64,000 nt of DNA from Sorghum bicolor. Lineage: Eukaryota > Streptophyta > Magnoliopsida > Poales > Poaceae. A program made the translations under genes and the position numbers. The notes below the pieces were generated by a model. The model did no database searches. It was not told where the DNA came from and was given only the letters and a program-made list of their open reading frames with translations. This document shows positions 45,966-57,768 of this stretch, one piece after another. Within the stretch, counting starts at the first letter, position 1. Each line of letters starts with the position of its first letter. The stretch covers positions 17,688,491-17,752,490 of the forward strand of contig NC_012872.2 of assembly GCF_000003195.3 (NCBI RefSeq), read 5' to 3'.

Positions 45966-45977
45966 TGGCGCGCCAGG
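45966..45977 (+). other. Primer-binding site of element E
   Basis: TGGCGCGCCAGG, one base after the LTR; conserved in A. tRNA not assigned. Confidence 0.7.
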
Positions 45978-46570
45978 TACGGGGTGTGCGTACAGCTCTC
46001 CCAACAGACAAGATGGTCATCGTTCCAGCTTCCGCGGCCATGGCTGAAGGCCTCACGTTCATCGTCGGGCAGATCACTTGGACCACTCGTGGCGGCGGCC
46101 TTACAACCATGACCTCGGGAGAAACCCAGATCTGATCTGGGACAGTAGAGGCGTCAATTCCGATCACGCCAACTCCGAGGACCCGACCTCCACCCCCTCG
46201 CTACAGGGCAAAACGACTCGACAACTCGGACATTCTTCAAGCCCTTGATTGCGCTGACCACAAGCTCCTCCAAGCCTCCAACCTGGTGGATTCGATCTCG
46301 CACAAACCCGATCAGGCGGCATCTGCAAATTTTTTCGACTCCCGTCGATCAACTCGTGTCACCACGCAAGAACAACTGGAGACGTCCTTGACAATAATGT
46401 CGACCCCCACGGGACGAACCGTCAAGCTCAAGACAGCCTCCCCAGACCAGAACTGCCCTTATGGTCTGAATAATGTGGCCGACCAGTATTTGCGGCATAC
46501 CCAATCTCTATTTGGCAAGGCGGGTTTGTCGCTGGGCTAGAGCAGTCGAGCAGCTCGTCACTTCGTCAAC
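45978..46570 (+). other. 5' leader of element E
   Basis: Untranslated leader matching 29904-30492 of A in reverse. No conserved frame seen. Confidence 0.6.
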
Positions 46571-49500
46571 ATGGTATCCATCCGAGTCCTGCCTGATGAT
46601 AAGGCTACCAGTACAAACTCCAGTATAGGATTTGTCCCTACTGAGGTTTTACACCCCGAGGACGAAGACTACGACCTGGATCTACCACCCTACCCCCCAG
46701 GTTTTTCTCGTTTTCCAGTCTTTCCACCCCGGTGAGGAGATCTGATCTTCAATGTCAACAACGATGAACCAGTTGTCGATGGTGAAACCGACGAGCAAAG
46801 ACAACTCCGTGAGCAGCGCAACGCCGATCGTGCTCAGCGGTGAGTGGATGAAGAATGGCAACTCACACCACACAACCTCAGCGATGCTTTCGACATGGTC
46901 GGGAATCAGCAAGTCTACAAGACGCCAAGCACCAACGTGGTTGTTGCCATGACAAACCTAGACCGACTCCCCGATACTCCAGAGTACCAGGGCATCCCAT
47001 CCAATATACGAGCGCATCTGATCACCGTGATGGGGCAGACCGCTACTTTGCTCAAAAGGGTCCAAGCCGTCTCCTACATGGAGGTTTCCTCCGATCAGAC
47101 TCATCGCAGCCAGACTTCACCACGACCCAGCGGGCGCCATCATAGCCGCTCCCCCAACGATCGCAGGAAGGACACTGGACGCAACAACCGTGGTCAGGAC
47201 ACGGGCGGTTACCGCGACCAGAGGCGTGGACGTGGTCAGGAAGTAAACTAGGACCAGGATCTACGCTAGAACATCCCTCCTAAGGATGCCCGTGACCGCA
47301 TTAACAGGCGTGCTACGGAAAGAGCAGTACACGAAAACGTGTGACGCATTGAGTACGATGCAGCACATGGCCCCCGCGGCCTAAGACAGTTCTCCTCGCA
47401 CCTTTGCCAAGTCATATGGCCCCGCAACTTTAAGCTCGAGAAGCTTAAAAAATATGACAGCAAGGAGAACCCTGAAAACTGGATCACTCTTTACGAGATC
47501 GCAGTCCGGTCAGCAGCGGGAGACGAGCACGTCATGGCAAATTATTTTCTAGTCGTCCTCAACCAAGCTGGCCATCAATGGCTCCTCGGCATACCCGAGG
47601 ACTCTTTCAATTCTTGGGAGGAACTGCGCTAGGCGTTTATTGACAATTTCATTGCTACCTGCGAGCAGCCTGGAAACAAATACAATCTCGAGAGGATAAG
47701 GGACAGGAAGAATGAGCCCTTGCCTGATTACATCCGACGCTTCTCGGATATGCGCCTCAAGATTCCGAAGATTTCTCACGATGAGGCTATATCGGCCTTC
47801 ATCAAGGGCCTATGCTTCCATGAAGCATTAAGAAGCAAGCTACTACGCAAAAGGCCGACCACGGTCGCCGAGCTCCTCGCCACGGCCAAAAACTACACCG
47901 ATGCCGATGACGCAGAAAAGCTCATCCAAGAAGATGTGAGAGGCGCCAACCAGCCTCCCCGACGAGACGACAGTCGTGGACGCTTCGACAACCGGAACAC
48001 TCGCCGCGGTGACTGGGACAGGCGTCGCGACAACCACGACGATTTCAGAGGCAAGCAACCTCGTGACAACGATCACTAGGTGAACACAGTCAAGCGCCCC
48101 AATGGACGGCGAGATTACCAGGAAGACTATAACAAGATGCTGAAAGGACCGTGCCAACTCCATCCCAAGTCTAACCACACGATGGAAGAATGCCGTTTCC
48201 TCAAAAGCATCTACACACAGCGGGCTGCTCAGGGGGACCCCATCAAGAAAAATGGGAAACAGGATAGACACGGTCAAGAAGACGACGACGACCAGGATAG
48301 GGACCCACGACACCGATATGTCAGTCCCACTAATGTGGTGCACTCCATCTTTGGTGGCAAAGTTTCCATCGAGTCCAAGCGAGAAAGAAAGCTCCTGAAG
48401 AGAGCCTGCCTTAATGTGGATAGCCCCGATGGCCTGATTGCCGATCCAAAATTTCCCCCATGGTCGCACAGAGAGATCTCCTTCAACAGACAGGACTAGT
48501 GGGCCACCATCCCAGAACCAGGTCGTTTTCCTCTGATCCTGGATCCATGCATCAACAGCGTTAGGTTCGAGCGCGTGCTCGTCGACGGGGGTAGCTCTAT
48601 TGATATCCTTTTCCGCAACAGCTTGCCTACTCTCAAGCTAACTCTGGCGCAGTTGAAGCCATATGACGCCCAGTTCTGCGGTGTCTTGCCGGGTCAAAGT
48701 TCAGTACCCCTTGGGCAGATAACGCTGCCCGTCCAGTTCGGAACACCAGACCACTTCCGCACAGAGTTCGTGAACTTTGTGGTCGCCGATTTCGACGGGA
48801 CTTACCACGCAATCCTAGGCCGCCCCTCGCTAACCAAATTCATGGCGGTACCGCACAACTCATACCTGGTCCTCAAGATGCCAACTGAGAAGGGCATCTT
48901 AACTGTCAAAGGCAACGTCTACACCGCATACACCTGCGAAGAAGAAAGCTTCAAGATCACTGAGGCAATTTATCTCTCGATTCGCATGGCAGAAACCGTA
49001 GCACAAGCCACGCAAGCTCCACCCGACCAGCTCCAACTACCCGAACAGGAGACTCCAAGGAAAAGCTCAAAGTCCAAAGAGCACAAGGAAGTACAGCTGG
49101 TCGACGGTAGCCCCGAGAAGACGGCTCTCATCGGGGCCAACTTGCACGCCAAATAGGAAGATGCGCTCATGAGGTTTCTAAGGGACAACGTAAGCGTTTT
49201 CGCATGGAAACCCGCAGACATGCCCAGTGTCCCACGAAACCTGATCGAGCACTCCTTAAAAGTCTCGAAGACCGCAAGACCCATCAAGCAGAAGCTACGA
49301 CGGTTCGCTCGTGACAAAAAGTAGGCTATTAGGACAGAAATCACACGGCTTTTAGCAGCCAGGTTTATTAAAGAAGTTTATCATCCCGATTGGCTTGCCA
49401 ATCAAGTTCTTGTAAGAAAAAAGAATAATGAATGGAGAATGTGCGTTGATTACACTGATCTCAATAAACACTGTCCTAAAGATCCTTACGGTCTCCCTCG

Positions 49501-50062
49501 TATCGACGAGGTGGTCGACTCAACGGCCGGATGCGAACTCCTTTCTTTTCTCGACTGTTACTCTGGTTATCACTAGATCTCGCTAAAGGAAGACGACCAG
49601 ATCAAAACTTCCTTCATTACTCCTTTTGGCGCATATTGTTATACCACCATGTCCTTTGGACTGAAAAACGCTGGGGCCACCTATCAACGCGCTATTCAGC
49701 AATGCCTCCACGACGAGATACGTGACGACCTCGTCGAGGCTTACGTTGACGACGTCGTCATCAAAACCAGGGACGCGAGCACCCTGATCGACAACTTGGA
49801 CCGCACTTTTAAGGTGCTAAATAAATACAAGTGGAAACTCAATCCCAAAAAGTGTAGCTTTGGGTTCCCCTCTGGTCTACTGCTCGGCAACGTCGTCAGC
49901 CGCAACAGCATACAGCCGAACCCTTCAAAAGTTAAGGCAGTGCTCGATATGCGACCACCCAAGAACATCAAAGACATTCAAAAGCCCACCGGATGCATGG
50001 CCGCTCTCAGTCGGTTCATTTCTAGGCTGGGGAAAAAGGCCTCCCCTTTTTTAAACTTCTAA
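46571..50062 (+). pseudogene. Element E gag-protease-reverse transcriptase with 11 in-frame stops
   Basis: A single frame from ATG 46571 (MVSIRVLPDD) to the frameshift near 50050. Gag domain at about 47430-47700 (FKLEKLKKYDSKENPENW, FIDNFIATCEQP), C-H-H-C knuckle CQLHPKSNHTMEEC near 48153-48195, protease LVDGGSSIDILF at 48578 and HAILGRPS near 48806, RT with WRMCVDYTDLNKHCP, MSFGLKNAGATYQRAI and catalytic YVDDVVIK near 49744. Stops lie at 46733, 46841, 47249, 47267, 47342, 47630, 48077, 48497, 49154, 49322 and 49574 (8 TAG, 3 TGA). At least six correspond to CAG or CGA codons in homologues, fitting C-to-T change. Frame otherwise unbroken over 3.4 kb. Confidence 0.88.
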
Positions 50063-52336
50063 AAGCATCAGAAAAATTCTCCTGGACAGAGGAAGCTAAC
50101 GCCGCGTTCACCCAGGTCAAAACTTTCCTCACCTCACCACCCGTCCTCACTGCACCTCAGCCTAACGAGGACCTACTCCTTTACATAGCAGTAACCGATC
50201 GGTTTGTCTCCACGGTGATGGTGGTTGAACGGGACGAACCAGGCCACGTCTACAAAGTGCAGAGGCCTGTTTACTTCATAAGCGAAGTCCTAAACGAATC
50301 CAAGACTAGGTACCCTCAGATACAAAAGCTAATCCACACCATCTTAATCACCTCAAGGAAGCTGAAGCACTACTTTGACGGCCATCGAGTTTTAGTTACT
50401 ACCAGCTTCCCCTTGGGGGACATTTTGCGTAACAAGGACGCCAACGGAAGAATTGTAAAGTGGGCGATGGAATTATGCCCATTCTCTCTGGATTTCTAGA
50501 GTCGCACTACCGTCAAGTCCCAGGCCCTGGTCGACTTCATCGCGGAATAGACGGATCTCAATGAGCCCCCCCTCCAGATGCCTCCAACCACTGGTCAATG
50601 TTCTTCAACGGATCCTTGAACATCAATGGAGCCAGTGCCAGAATACTTTTCGTTTCGACAAACAAGGACAAACTCCGCTACGTCCTTAGGATCCTCTTTC
50701 CGGCATCCAACAACGTCGCCGAATACGAAGCATGCTTGCATGGCATCCGATTGGCTGTCGAACTGGGAGTCAAACACCTTTACGTCCATGGTGATTCTGC
50801 CCTAGTCATCAACCAGCTAAATAAGGAGTGGGACACAACTCACGAGAAGACGAACCTCTACTGCAAAGAAATCCGGAAGTGGGAATCAAATTTTTACGGC
50901 ATAGAGTACATCCATGTGGTCTGGGACAGGAATCAAGTAGCAGATGCATTGTCAAAGATAGGATCATCCTGGGACCAGATTCTGCAAGTCATTTTCGTCC
51001 TGGACATTCACACGCCAAGTGTCGGCACGGATCTGGTCGACAAGCCACCCAACGAAGCAATGCTCATAGACGATACCACTCTGACAACCAGCAGCCACGA
51101 CTGGCGCACTCCGTTCATCAAGTATCTCTCGGACGGTTCAGGATTTCAAGATAAAATGGAGAACGAGCGCCTTATCCAGCGATCTAAAAATTACATACTG
51201 GTCGATGGCAAACTTATGCGTAAGAACGCAAGTTCAGAAGTCTTGCTGAAATGCATATCCCAAGATGATGGCATCAAGCTCCTAGATGACATACATGCTG
51301 GGTCCTGCGGCAACCACGCCGCCTCCAAAACACTAGTCAGGAAGGCCTTCCGAGTAGGTTTTTATTGGCCAACCGCAGTCACCGATGCCGAGAAACTGGT
51401 CCGACATTGTGAAGGATGCCAGTTCTTCGCCAAGTGGACCCACGTACCTACTCATGAGATCCAGATGATTCCGTCGTCCTGGCCGTTCGCCTGTTGGGGC
51501 CTTGACATGATTGGACCATTCAAGCCGGCTCCCGGTAACTTCAAATTCGTGTTCGTACTAATCGACAAGTTCTCAAAGTGGATCGAGTACATGCCATTGG
51601 TCAAAGCGACTTCCGAGAAGGCCGTGGAATTCCTCAATCAAATCATACATAGATTCGGGGTTCCCAATAGCATCATCACTGATCTGGGCACCCAACTGTC
51701 ACTACATTCTAGGACTTCTGTGATGATAGAGGCATAGTCATAAAGTATGTGTCGGTAGCTCATCCGTGAGCCAACGGTCAAGTCGAGCGAGCAAATGGAA
51801 TGATCATTGACACCCTAAAGAAAAGATTATACAGAGAAAATGACAGGGCACCAGAACGCTGGATGAAAGAGTTACCGGAAGTGGTCTGGGGTCTCCGAAC
51901 GCAGACTAGTCGGAACACGGGCGTATCCCCCTATTTTATGGTTTATGGGGCCGAGGCAGTTCTCCCATTGGATGTAGCCTTCGGATCTCCCAGAGTTGAA
52001 AATTTTGACCAGTCTTCAGCAGATTTTGCCAGAGAACTAGAGATCAATTCCACAGAAGACAGACGCCTGACTTCCTGCCTTCGAACAGCAAAATATCTCG
52101 AGACCATTAGACGATACCACAACAGGAACATCAAAGATCACTCCTTCGTGGTCGGTGATCTGGTGCTCAAATGGAAAACAAGCCAGGAGGGAATGCACAA
52201 GCTATCCACACCATGGGAGGGACCTTTCGTGGTCGTTGAAGTTACACGCCCTACATCTTATAGATTGGCGTACCCAGATGGAACACGCCTACCCAACTCC
52301 TGGCACATAGACAGACTACGACGCTTCTATCCCTAA
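50055..52336 (+). pseudogene. Element E pol, RNase H domains and integrase (frameshifted)
   Basis: After a one-base loss in a T run near 50050, the frame gives the first RNase H ([30 protein letters not shown]). Another shift before 50598 leads to an archaeal-type second RNase H (FFNGSLN, NNVAEYEACLHGIRLAVEL, GDSALVINQL, NQVADALSKI), in which the first catalytic Asp of the usual FFDGS is Asn. Integrase follows: HHCC finger (HAGSCGNHAA, CEGCQFFA), WGLDMIGPF, ITDLGTQ, a further frameshift near 51700-51740, then NGQVERANG and the C-terminal GPFVVVEVTRPTSYRLA, ending at 52336. Confidence 0.87.
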
Positions 52337-52800
52337 GTTTCAATACATTTTACTTGTAAATCTTTTTTGATGGATAATAATAAAATTTACCTTTTTTGCT
52401 ATATACTTTTACATACGCAGAATACTCGACAAGTGCCACAATTACTTTCCAAGACAAGCTCCTCAAGGGCACTCAACATGACTCAGTGATACATCAATCA
52501 AACAAATTTATAGCACTCAAAACCATGGTTCACAAAAATCCAACTTTATTACAAACTTTATATACAAAGTTTACAATAAACACCACTCTGGGTGGCTTCT
52601 AGTCTACTCCTACAGGCTACTCTATAGACCTACTCCTCGGGCTGATCACCCGCACGGCTCCTATCCCGCCGAAGGGGTCGGGGCCACCAGCGCCTAGCTG
52701 GTCCAGACCATAGGCGTCGACCGCCCATCTCCTACAATTGACGCCCCCGAAAACTCCCTTGCTAACCTGTCTGATCCGGGTTGGTTGGGGGGAGTTGACG
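52337..52800. other. Junction between pol and the antisense gene in E
   Basis: AT-rich after the integrase stop, with AATAATAAAATTTACC near 52374, then GC-richer DNA that probably holds the 3' end of the minus-strand gene. Nothing else recognised. Confidence 0.45.
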
Positions 52801-55800
52801 TCCCGCAGAGTTTTATATCACCGATCACCATCGACGATAGGTCGAGCAGGCCGACACGAAGGTCACTGCCTGCTTCGGACCAACCTCCTTGGGATATCCC
52901 CTCTCTAGCAGAGACAAGTCGACCAGGGGGTAGTGAGCACGTACCATGCTGAGGATGTGCGCTCCGGCAAACTCCCTGGCGTCCTTGAAAAACTGCTGAA
53001 GCCAGCCCCACGCTTGGTGTGCCTTTTCGACCGGGGTTAGCTTCGGCGCGCGGGGCTGGTCCTCGGGGAGGTCGGGACTGATCAGGTCAAGTAACGGGGC
53101 TACTCCTTTCCATATCTTGAAGCAGTTGGTCTTCCAGGAGTCCCTTTCCTTGACTAGCTCGTCGAGGTGCTTCTTCGTGTTGACTTTAAGCACTATGATA
53201 GAGTTTTCAAGAAAACCAAGCAAACAATCAGAATAAACAAAAGGAAAAGAAAATTGCGTGGCCGAAAAGGGTGGCACGGCTCTTACCAGCCAACTCCCGA
53301 CTCTTGTTCTTCAACTCCTCGCCAGCCTTGCACCCAGTCTCCAGTGCACCGGCACGCTCCTGGTCGAGCCGATCCATCTCTTGTCGGAGGCGTTCAATCT
53401 CCTCCTCCAGACCTGAAGAAATAATTGCTTGTCATCAAAACCGAACATGCAGTTAACTGCAACTGCTCGGAACATTTGACTTACCTTTCTTCTAACGATC
53501 CTTGTCGGCTAGTTGCCGATTCAGATCCAGCAGGCGCTCCTCCTGCGCTACCTTCTCGGCTGTTCCCTCATTGGCCTCTAACCGAAGGCGGTCCACCTCC
53601 GTGGTCAGGGCTTTATTCTCGGCGACTATGCCCTCAATTTGGTCGAAGCACCTTTTTCGGTACTTCGCAATTTTCATCACGCCCTGCAAGAATTATACAT
53701 ATTGCACAGTGAACAAACAACAATATATGCACATTCTGGCAGAATACAAGACCACTTACCTTGACTTCATCAATGAGCCGCTTGGCAACGCGCTCTACCC
53801 TTGCCGCCACCTCGGTCTCGGCGAGCTCCTCGTGACCGATAAAGTGGTCCCCATGTTGGCGCCACACGTAAACGTGTTGGCGACCATCGCGGGGACGCCC
53901 CTGGATCTCCTCCACTTCATCATCAGAGGCCGCTTGGGCCTCGACAGCCTCCCCGTTACCCCCAGCCCTCTGGTGTGGAAGCTTCGGTCGGGACCGGAGT
54001 CGGGGCCCTCTCTTCTTCAGCAGGAGGAGGGGTTGGGACCTTGTCTCCCACCTCTGCAACGCTGCTCGGGGGAGGCGTCCTCTCCGTCTCATCACCCCTT
54101 GTCGGGGTCCTCGCCACGGCTCTGTCTTGAGCCGGGTCCTCTTGGGAGGTTTCCGCCACGGACACAACCGTTGGCTGTTCCATGGGTTGCTCGTGGTCGG
54201 TCTGGTCGGCGGCATCCTTATCGGCAACTACCGGCTCGGCTATCCCCAAGCCGGCGACATTGCCCGGATCAACATCCGAGGCCGCACTAACAAAGACAAG
54301 ATGATGCCAATATCAAACTCTGCATAAGATGCAAATATAGCACAGAAGAAGCAATCTTGAACTTACAGATCAGAGCTCCGGTGCGTCACCGTGAAGAACC
54401 TCCTCCTGGTCCTCCCAGCCGCCACCGCCGTTTCAGCTCCTCCTAGGCGCCTCGGCTCGACGTGTGCGGCAGGCGGATCACTGGTTACTCGACCAGTGTC
54501 GATCGACGCGACGTCAGGATGGATGCGTGGTCTTCGGACCAAAGATGGCGCAGCCAACTCCTCTTCCTCCTCGTCGTCGGCGATCCTCATGAGCCGGCGA
54601 CGCTTCGGGGCCTGGCTGGTCTCCGCCGGCATTGCCTCCGTGGGGGATGGCTCTACAGGTAGTGGCCTCTTTCCTGCCACTCTGTCTTCGATGGTCGGTG
54701 CTGGTCGGCGCTGTTCTTCGTCACTGCTGGTGTATTGGAGGCATCAAGCAGCATTGCTTGCCGGCGGGTCCACCCCAACGGGATGGTCCATACCGGGTGC
54801 CAACGATACATACACCGAGCACCGTTCAAGATCTCCTATTTGCAATACAACAGCGACAAGTCATCAGTCAAAAGGCTACAGTATTGACATAGCAATATAA
54901 TCAAAAAAATGTAGTCATTTACCTTAGGAGCTGGACGTCCTAGCTTATAGGCATGCATCCGGTCATTACTTCTAATGAAGTTGTCGTCAGTCAGGTTGAA
55001 CAGCTCGTTCATCCACCGCTGGACCTCTGACTTCTCCAAACCATCTGGGTGCATCCTAGTTGGGTCTTGGCTTCCTGCATACTCATACGCTGAATGCACC
55101 CTCCTCTGACAGGGCATCACTTGTCGGATGAGGAAGTTCCCGACCACTCCAGGACCATCCAGGCGGGACCAGTCGATCAGGCTCATCAGCTCTGATACTT
55201 GACCACTAAACTCTGTACGATCTGTCCAGCTAACCCTTTTCTCGGGGATGTAGCCGACATCACAGAACGTGGTGCTGCCCGGCTCTTCCCTGATGTAGAA
55301 CCACCTCTTGTACCACTCAGTGAGGGAGGTGTTCCATGGGCAGCTGAGGAAGCGGTTCTTCATCCCGTCGCGAAGATTTAGGTATACTCCACCTACAATC
55401 TTGGAGCCTCCAACTGCTCCCTTCTTCCTTCAACAGAATAGATAGCGGAAGAGATCGAAGTGCGGCTCTATCCCAACATAGGCCTCGCACAAGTGAATGA
55501 AGGTAGAGACAAGGAGAATGGAGTTCGGGTGCAGATTGCAAATCCCGATCTCATAGTAAAGAAGAAGGCCTTGAAGGAAAGGGTGAACCGGAATCCCAAA
55601 CCCCCTCTTGAAAAAATCTTCAAAAACTACGATCTCACCCGCACGAGGGTCGGGGTAGCTTTCCCCTTCCGTTGCTCTCCAGCCGCCGAGCTCCTGATTG
55701 TGCAGCAGCCCCATTCCAATGAGGTCGTTGAGGGATCTCGTGCTGCTCCAGGATTTTTCCACTCCTTGGCCATCATCTCTGCCCTCTTCTTCGAGTCGCT

Positions 55801-55809
55801 CTTCACCAT
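52801..55809 (-). pseudogene. Antisense spliced gene of element E (Transposase_28-type 'putative gypsy' protein)
   Basis: Runs opposite to gag-pol. Exon 1 starts near ATG 55809 (MVKSDSKKRAEMMAKEW) and extends to a donor AAG|GTAAAT near 54922. It contains the domain known as 'putative gypsy type transposon': FFKRGFGIPVHPFLQGLLLY, NSILLVSTFIHLCEAYVG, PHFDLFRYLF, then EWYKRWFYIREE and SRLDGPGVVGNFLIRQVMPC. Later exons hold an acidic, basic-patch region (PKRRRLMRIADDEEEEEL), a Pro/Thr-rich part, and a coiled coil (IVAENKALTTEVDRLRLEAN, KKHLDELVKERDSWKTNC). Lesions: a one-base shift near 55765 and a TGA after RYLFC (near 55433). Function of this Tat-lineage antisense product is not known; exon limits beyond the first are tentative. 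Confidence 0.72.
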
Positions 55810-56230
55810 TGATGCCTTAGGGAGAACTTTGAACTGGGTGTTGAAGATGGCAATGGTAGGAGGCAGCAGTGGCAAGGGCAGGAGGTTTGTAAGCAAATGC
55901 TGGGTAAAGGGTATGGATGCCACATCGAGCTTTTTATAACAACAAACCCACCTTTCCCACTTCCCATTTTTTGGGGGAGTGAGCGGATCTTGCGGTGGCT
56001 GTGATGTTTCGTTTTTCAATGATTAACGCACATAATTTGGTGGTTTTTTCTGCGTAAGTGATGGTTTCCTTTTCTTGGACCGCGCAAAGAGCGGCTGCAC
56101 AGTTACCACGAGCACCTTTTTATGCAACAACCTGACAATACAGCAGGACGCCCTATCATGTTGCACATTAATACGACGATATAATTTTTAAAAAAAGAAA
56201 AGCAGGATCTTTGGTCAGATAGACATGATA
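55810..56230. other. Upstream region of the antisense gene in E
   Basis: Would hold the promoter and 5' leader of the minus-strand gene. On that strand CTTTTTATAA-like sequence occurs near 55931-55940 as a TATA candidate (AGCTTTTTATAAC on +). No coding sequence recognised. Confidence 0.4.
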
Positions 56231-56640
56231 TACCTGGGGACTGTACCGACCACCGAGCATGTTATACTCGGGGACTGGTCGACTAGTCTGCCCATTCGAC
56301 ATCTTGGAGACTGTACCGACCACCGAGCATGTTATACTCGGGGACTGGTCGACCAGTCTGCTCATTTGACATCTTGGGGACTATACCGACCACTGAGCAT
56401 GTTATACTCAGGGACTGGTCAACCAGTCTGCTCATTTGACATCTTGGGGACTGTACCAACCACCGAGCATGTTATACTCGGGGACTGGTCGACCAGTCTG
56501 CTCATTTGATAACCTGTTGATTGCACCGATCACCGAGCACGCCATACTCGGGGACTGGCAGGTTAGTCTCATCTTTTTGAAAGCCTGGGGACCGTGCCCA
56601 ACCTCAAGCATGACGCACTCAGGGATTGGTTAATCGGTTC
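56231..56640 (+). repeat. 70-bp tandem array in the 3' region of element E
   Basis: About six head-to-tail copies of a 70-bp unit. The segment CTGTACCGACCACCGAGCAT starts at 56241 and recurs, with changes, at 56311, 56381, 56451, 56521 and about 56591. Each copy carries ATACTCGGGGACTGGT. Copies 1-4 are nearly identical and the last two are diverged. It sits between the antisense gene and the 3' LTR. Confidence 0.9.
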
Positions 56641-57166
56641 TCTCAGATACAAGAAAGTGCAACACGCTCTTGGCATTGAAAAGTCTAATTGCATAACGGC
56701 TGATCGGATAATTTTAATTTTTTTAGACCTTGCTACAAGACTCATACTTCGCCTTCCAGCAAGCTCGGGGACTACATCGATACGATGCATTTGGCAATGC
56801 ATTTCAGTATCAAAATTTCTACGTGGATTTTTCTTTTTGGACCCTGGCACTACGTGCCTACGTCACCTACTACCAGGCTCGGGGACTAAGTGGGCACACT
56901 TCACCTTGCGGTGAATTTGCTTGCTTTTTGAAAGCCTATACTTTCTAGAAAAGTAAAGTGGGCACACTTCATTAGGAAGAAAATCTTTTTTGATTAAGAG
57001 CACCATGCATTCTTCGAACAGCCTGCTTTTTCGACGATATCGAGGTTGATCAACTATCTTTTGAGTTGTTCAAAATACCATTGCAACTGTTCGGGCGACT
57101 TTCATGCTGGTCGAAGAAGCTCAAGATGGCATGTTACATCATAATACATGGAGCTCGGGGACTAGC
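56641..57166 (+). other. 3' untranslated region of element E with scattered array remnants
   Basis: Noncoding; isolated pieces of the array motif (AGCTCGGGGACTA) recur near 56762, 56875 and 57151. The last directly precedes the LTR, and GGAGCTCGGGGACTAGC there is the likely purine-rich priming region. Confidence 0.55.
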
Positions 57167-57633
57167 TGTGGGGGTATAAACCCATATACCCTTACGGCTA
57201 GACTTGGGCCAGGAGGTTTGGCCCATCACGAAGACAGTTTGAGGCTTGATCCAACTACTCGGAGTTTCGCACAAGGAAACAAGACGTGGAGATCAAGGAG
57301 GATTCTAGTCGATTAGAATAGGAATCGATATCTTACTATCTATGGCAATTGTAACTGACTAGGATTAGTTTCCAGATTTGTAACCCTGCCCTCCACACTA
57401 TATAAGGAGTGGCAAGGGACCCCTCTAGGACAACTCATCTCAACTCGACACAAACCACAACAATACAATCAGACGCAGGACGTAGGTATTACGCCCACAC
57501 GGCGGCCGAACCTGGATAAAAACCTTGTCCGTGTCTTGCGTCACCATCAAGTTCGTAGCTTGCGCACCGTCTACCGATAAACTACTACCGTGGGTATATC
57601 CCAAGGTAGACTGCCGACTAGCTTTCGTCGACT
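57167..57633 (+). repeat. 3' LTR of element E
   Basis: TGTGGGGGTATAAACCC to TTTCGTCGACT; the final CA has become CT. 467 bp. About 14 differences from the 5' LTR. Confidence 0.9.
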
Positions 57634-57638
57634 GTTAT

Positions 57639-57768
57639 CATATTTGATACAATACTAGACATGACTTTGCAAATATCTTGAGAAGCCATGGGCTCATTAG
57701 TTGCCTTTAGAGTAGAGAAGTTTGGTCATACATTGGGAGGTCGATGTTTTGAACCAACCATCAAGGGT
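57639..57768. other. Short flank between element E and the solo LTR
   Basis: 130 bp of older DNA that continues from 45497 and, after removal of the solo LTR, into 60115. No coding similarity that I can name. Confidence 0.5.

Larger units (their letters stand above)
45498..57633 (+). mobile_element. Complete but degenerate Ty3/gypsy element E (Tat lineage)
   Basis: LTRs at 45498-45964 and 57167-57633, flanked by GTTAC (45493-45497) and GTTAT (57634-57638), one mismatch. Internal order on + is primer site, leader, gag, protease, reverse transcriptase, two RNase H domains and integrase, then a minus-strand spliced gene and a 70-bp tandem array before the 3' LTR. Dual RNase H, an antisense gene between pol and the 3' LTR, and a repeat-bearing 3' region are Tat-lineage traits. 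Same family as A. Confidence 0.92.

Noticed and set aside
56231..56640. CRISPR-like array
   Set aside because: The 70-bp units are continuous tandem repeats without unique spacers, and the context is a plant retrotransposon.
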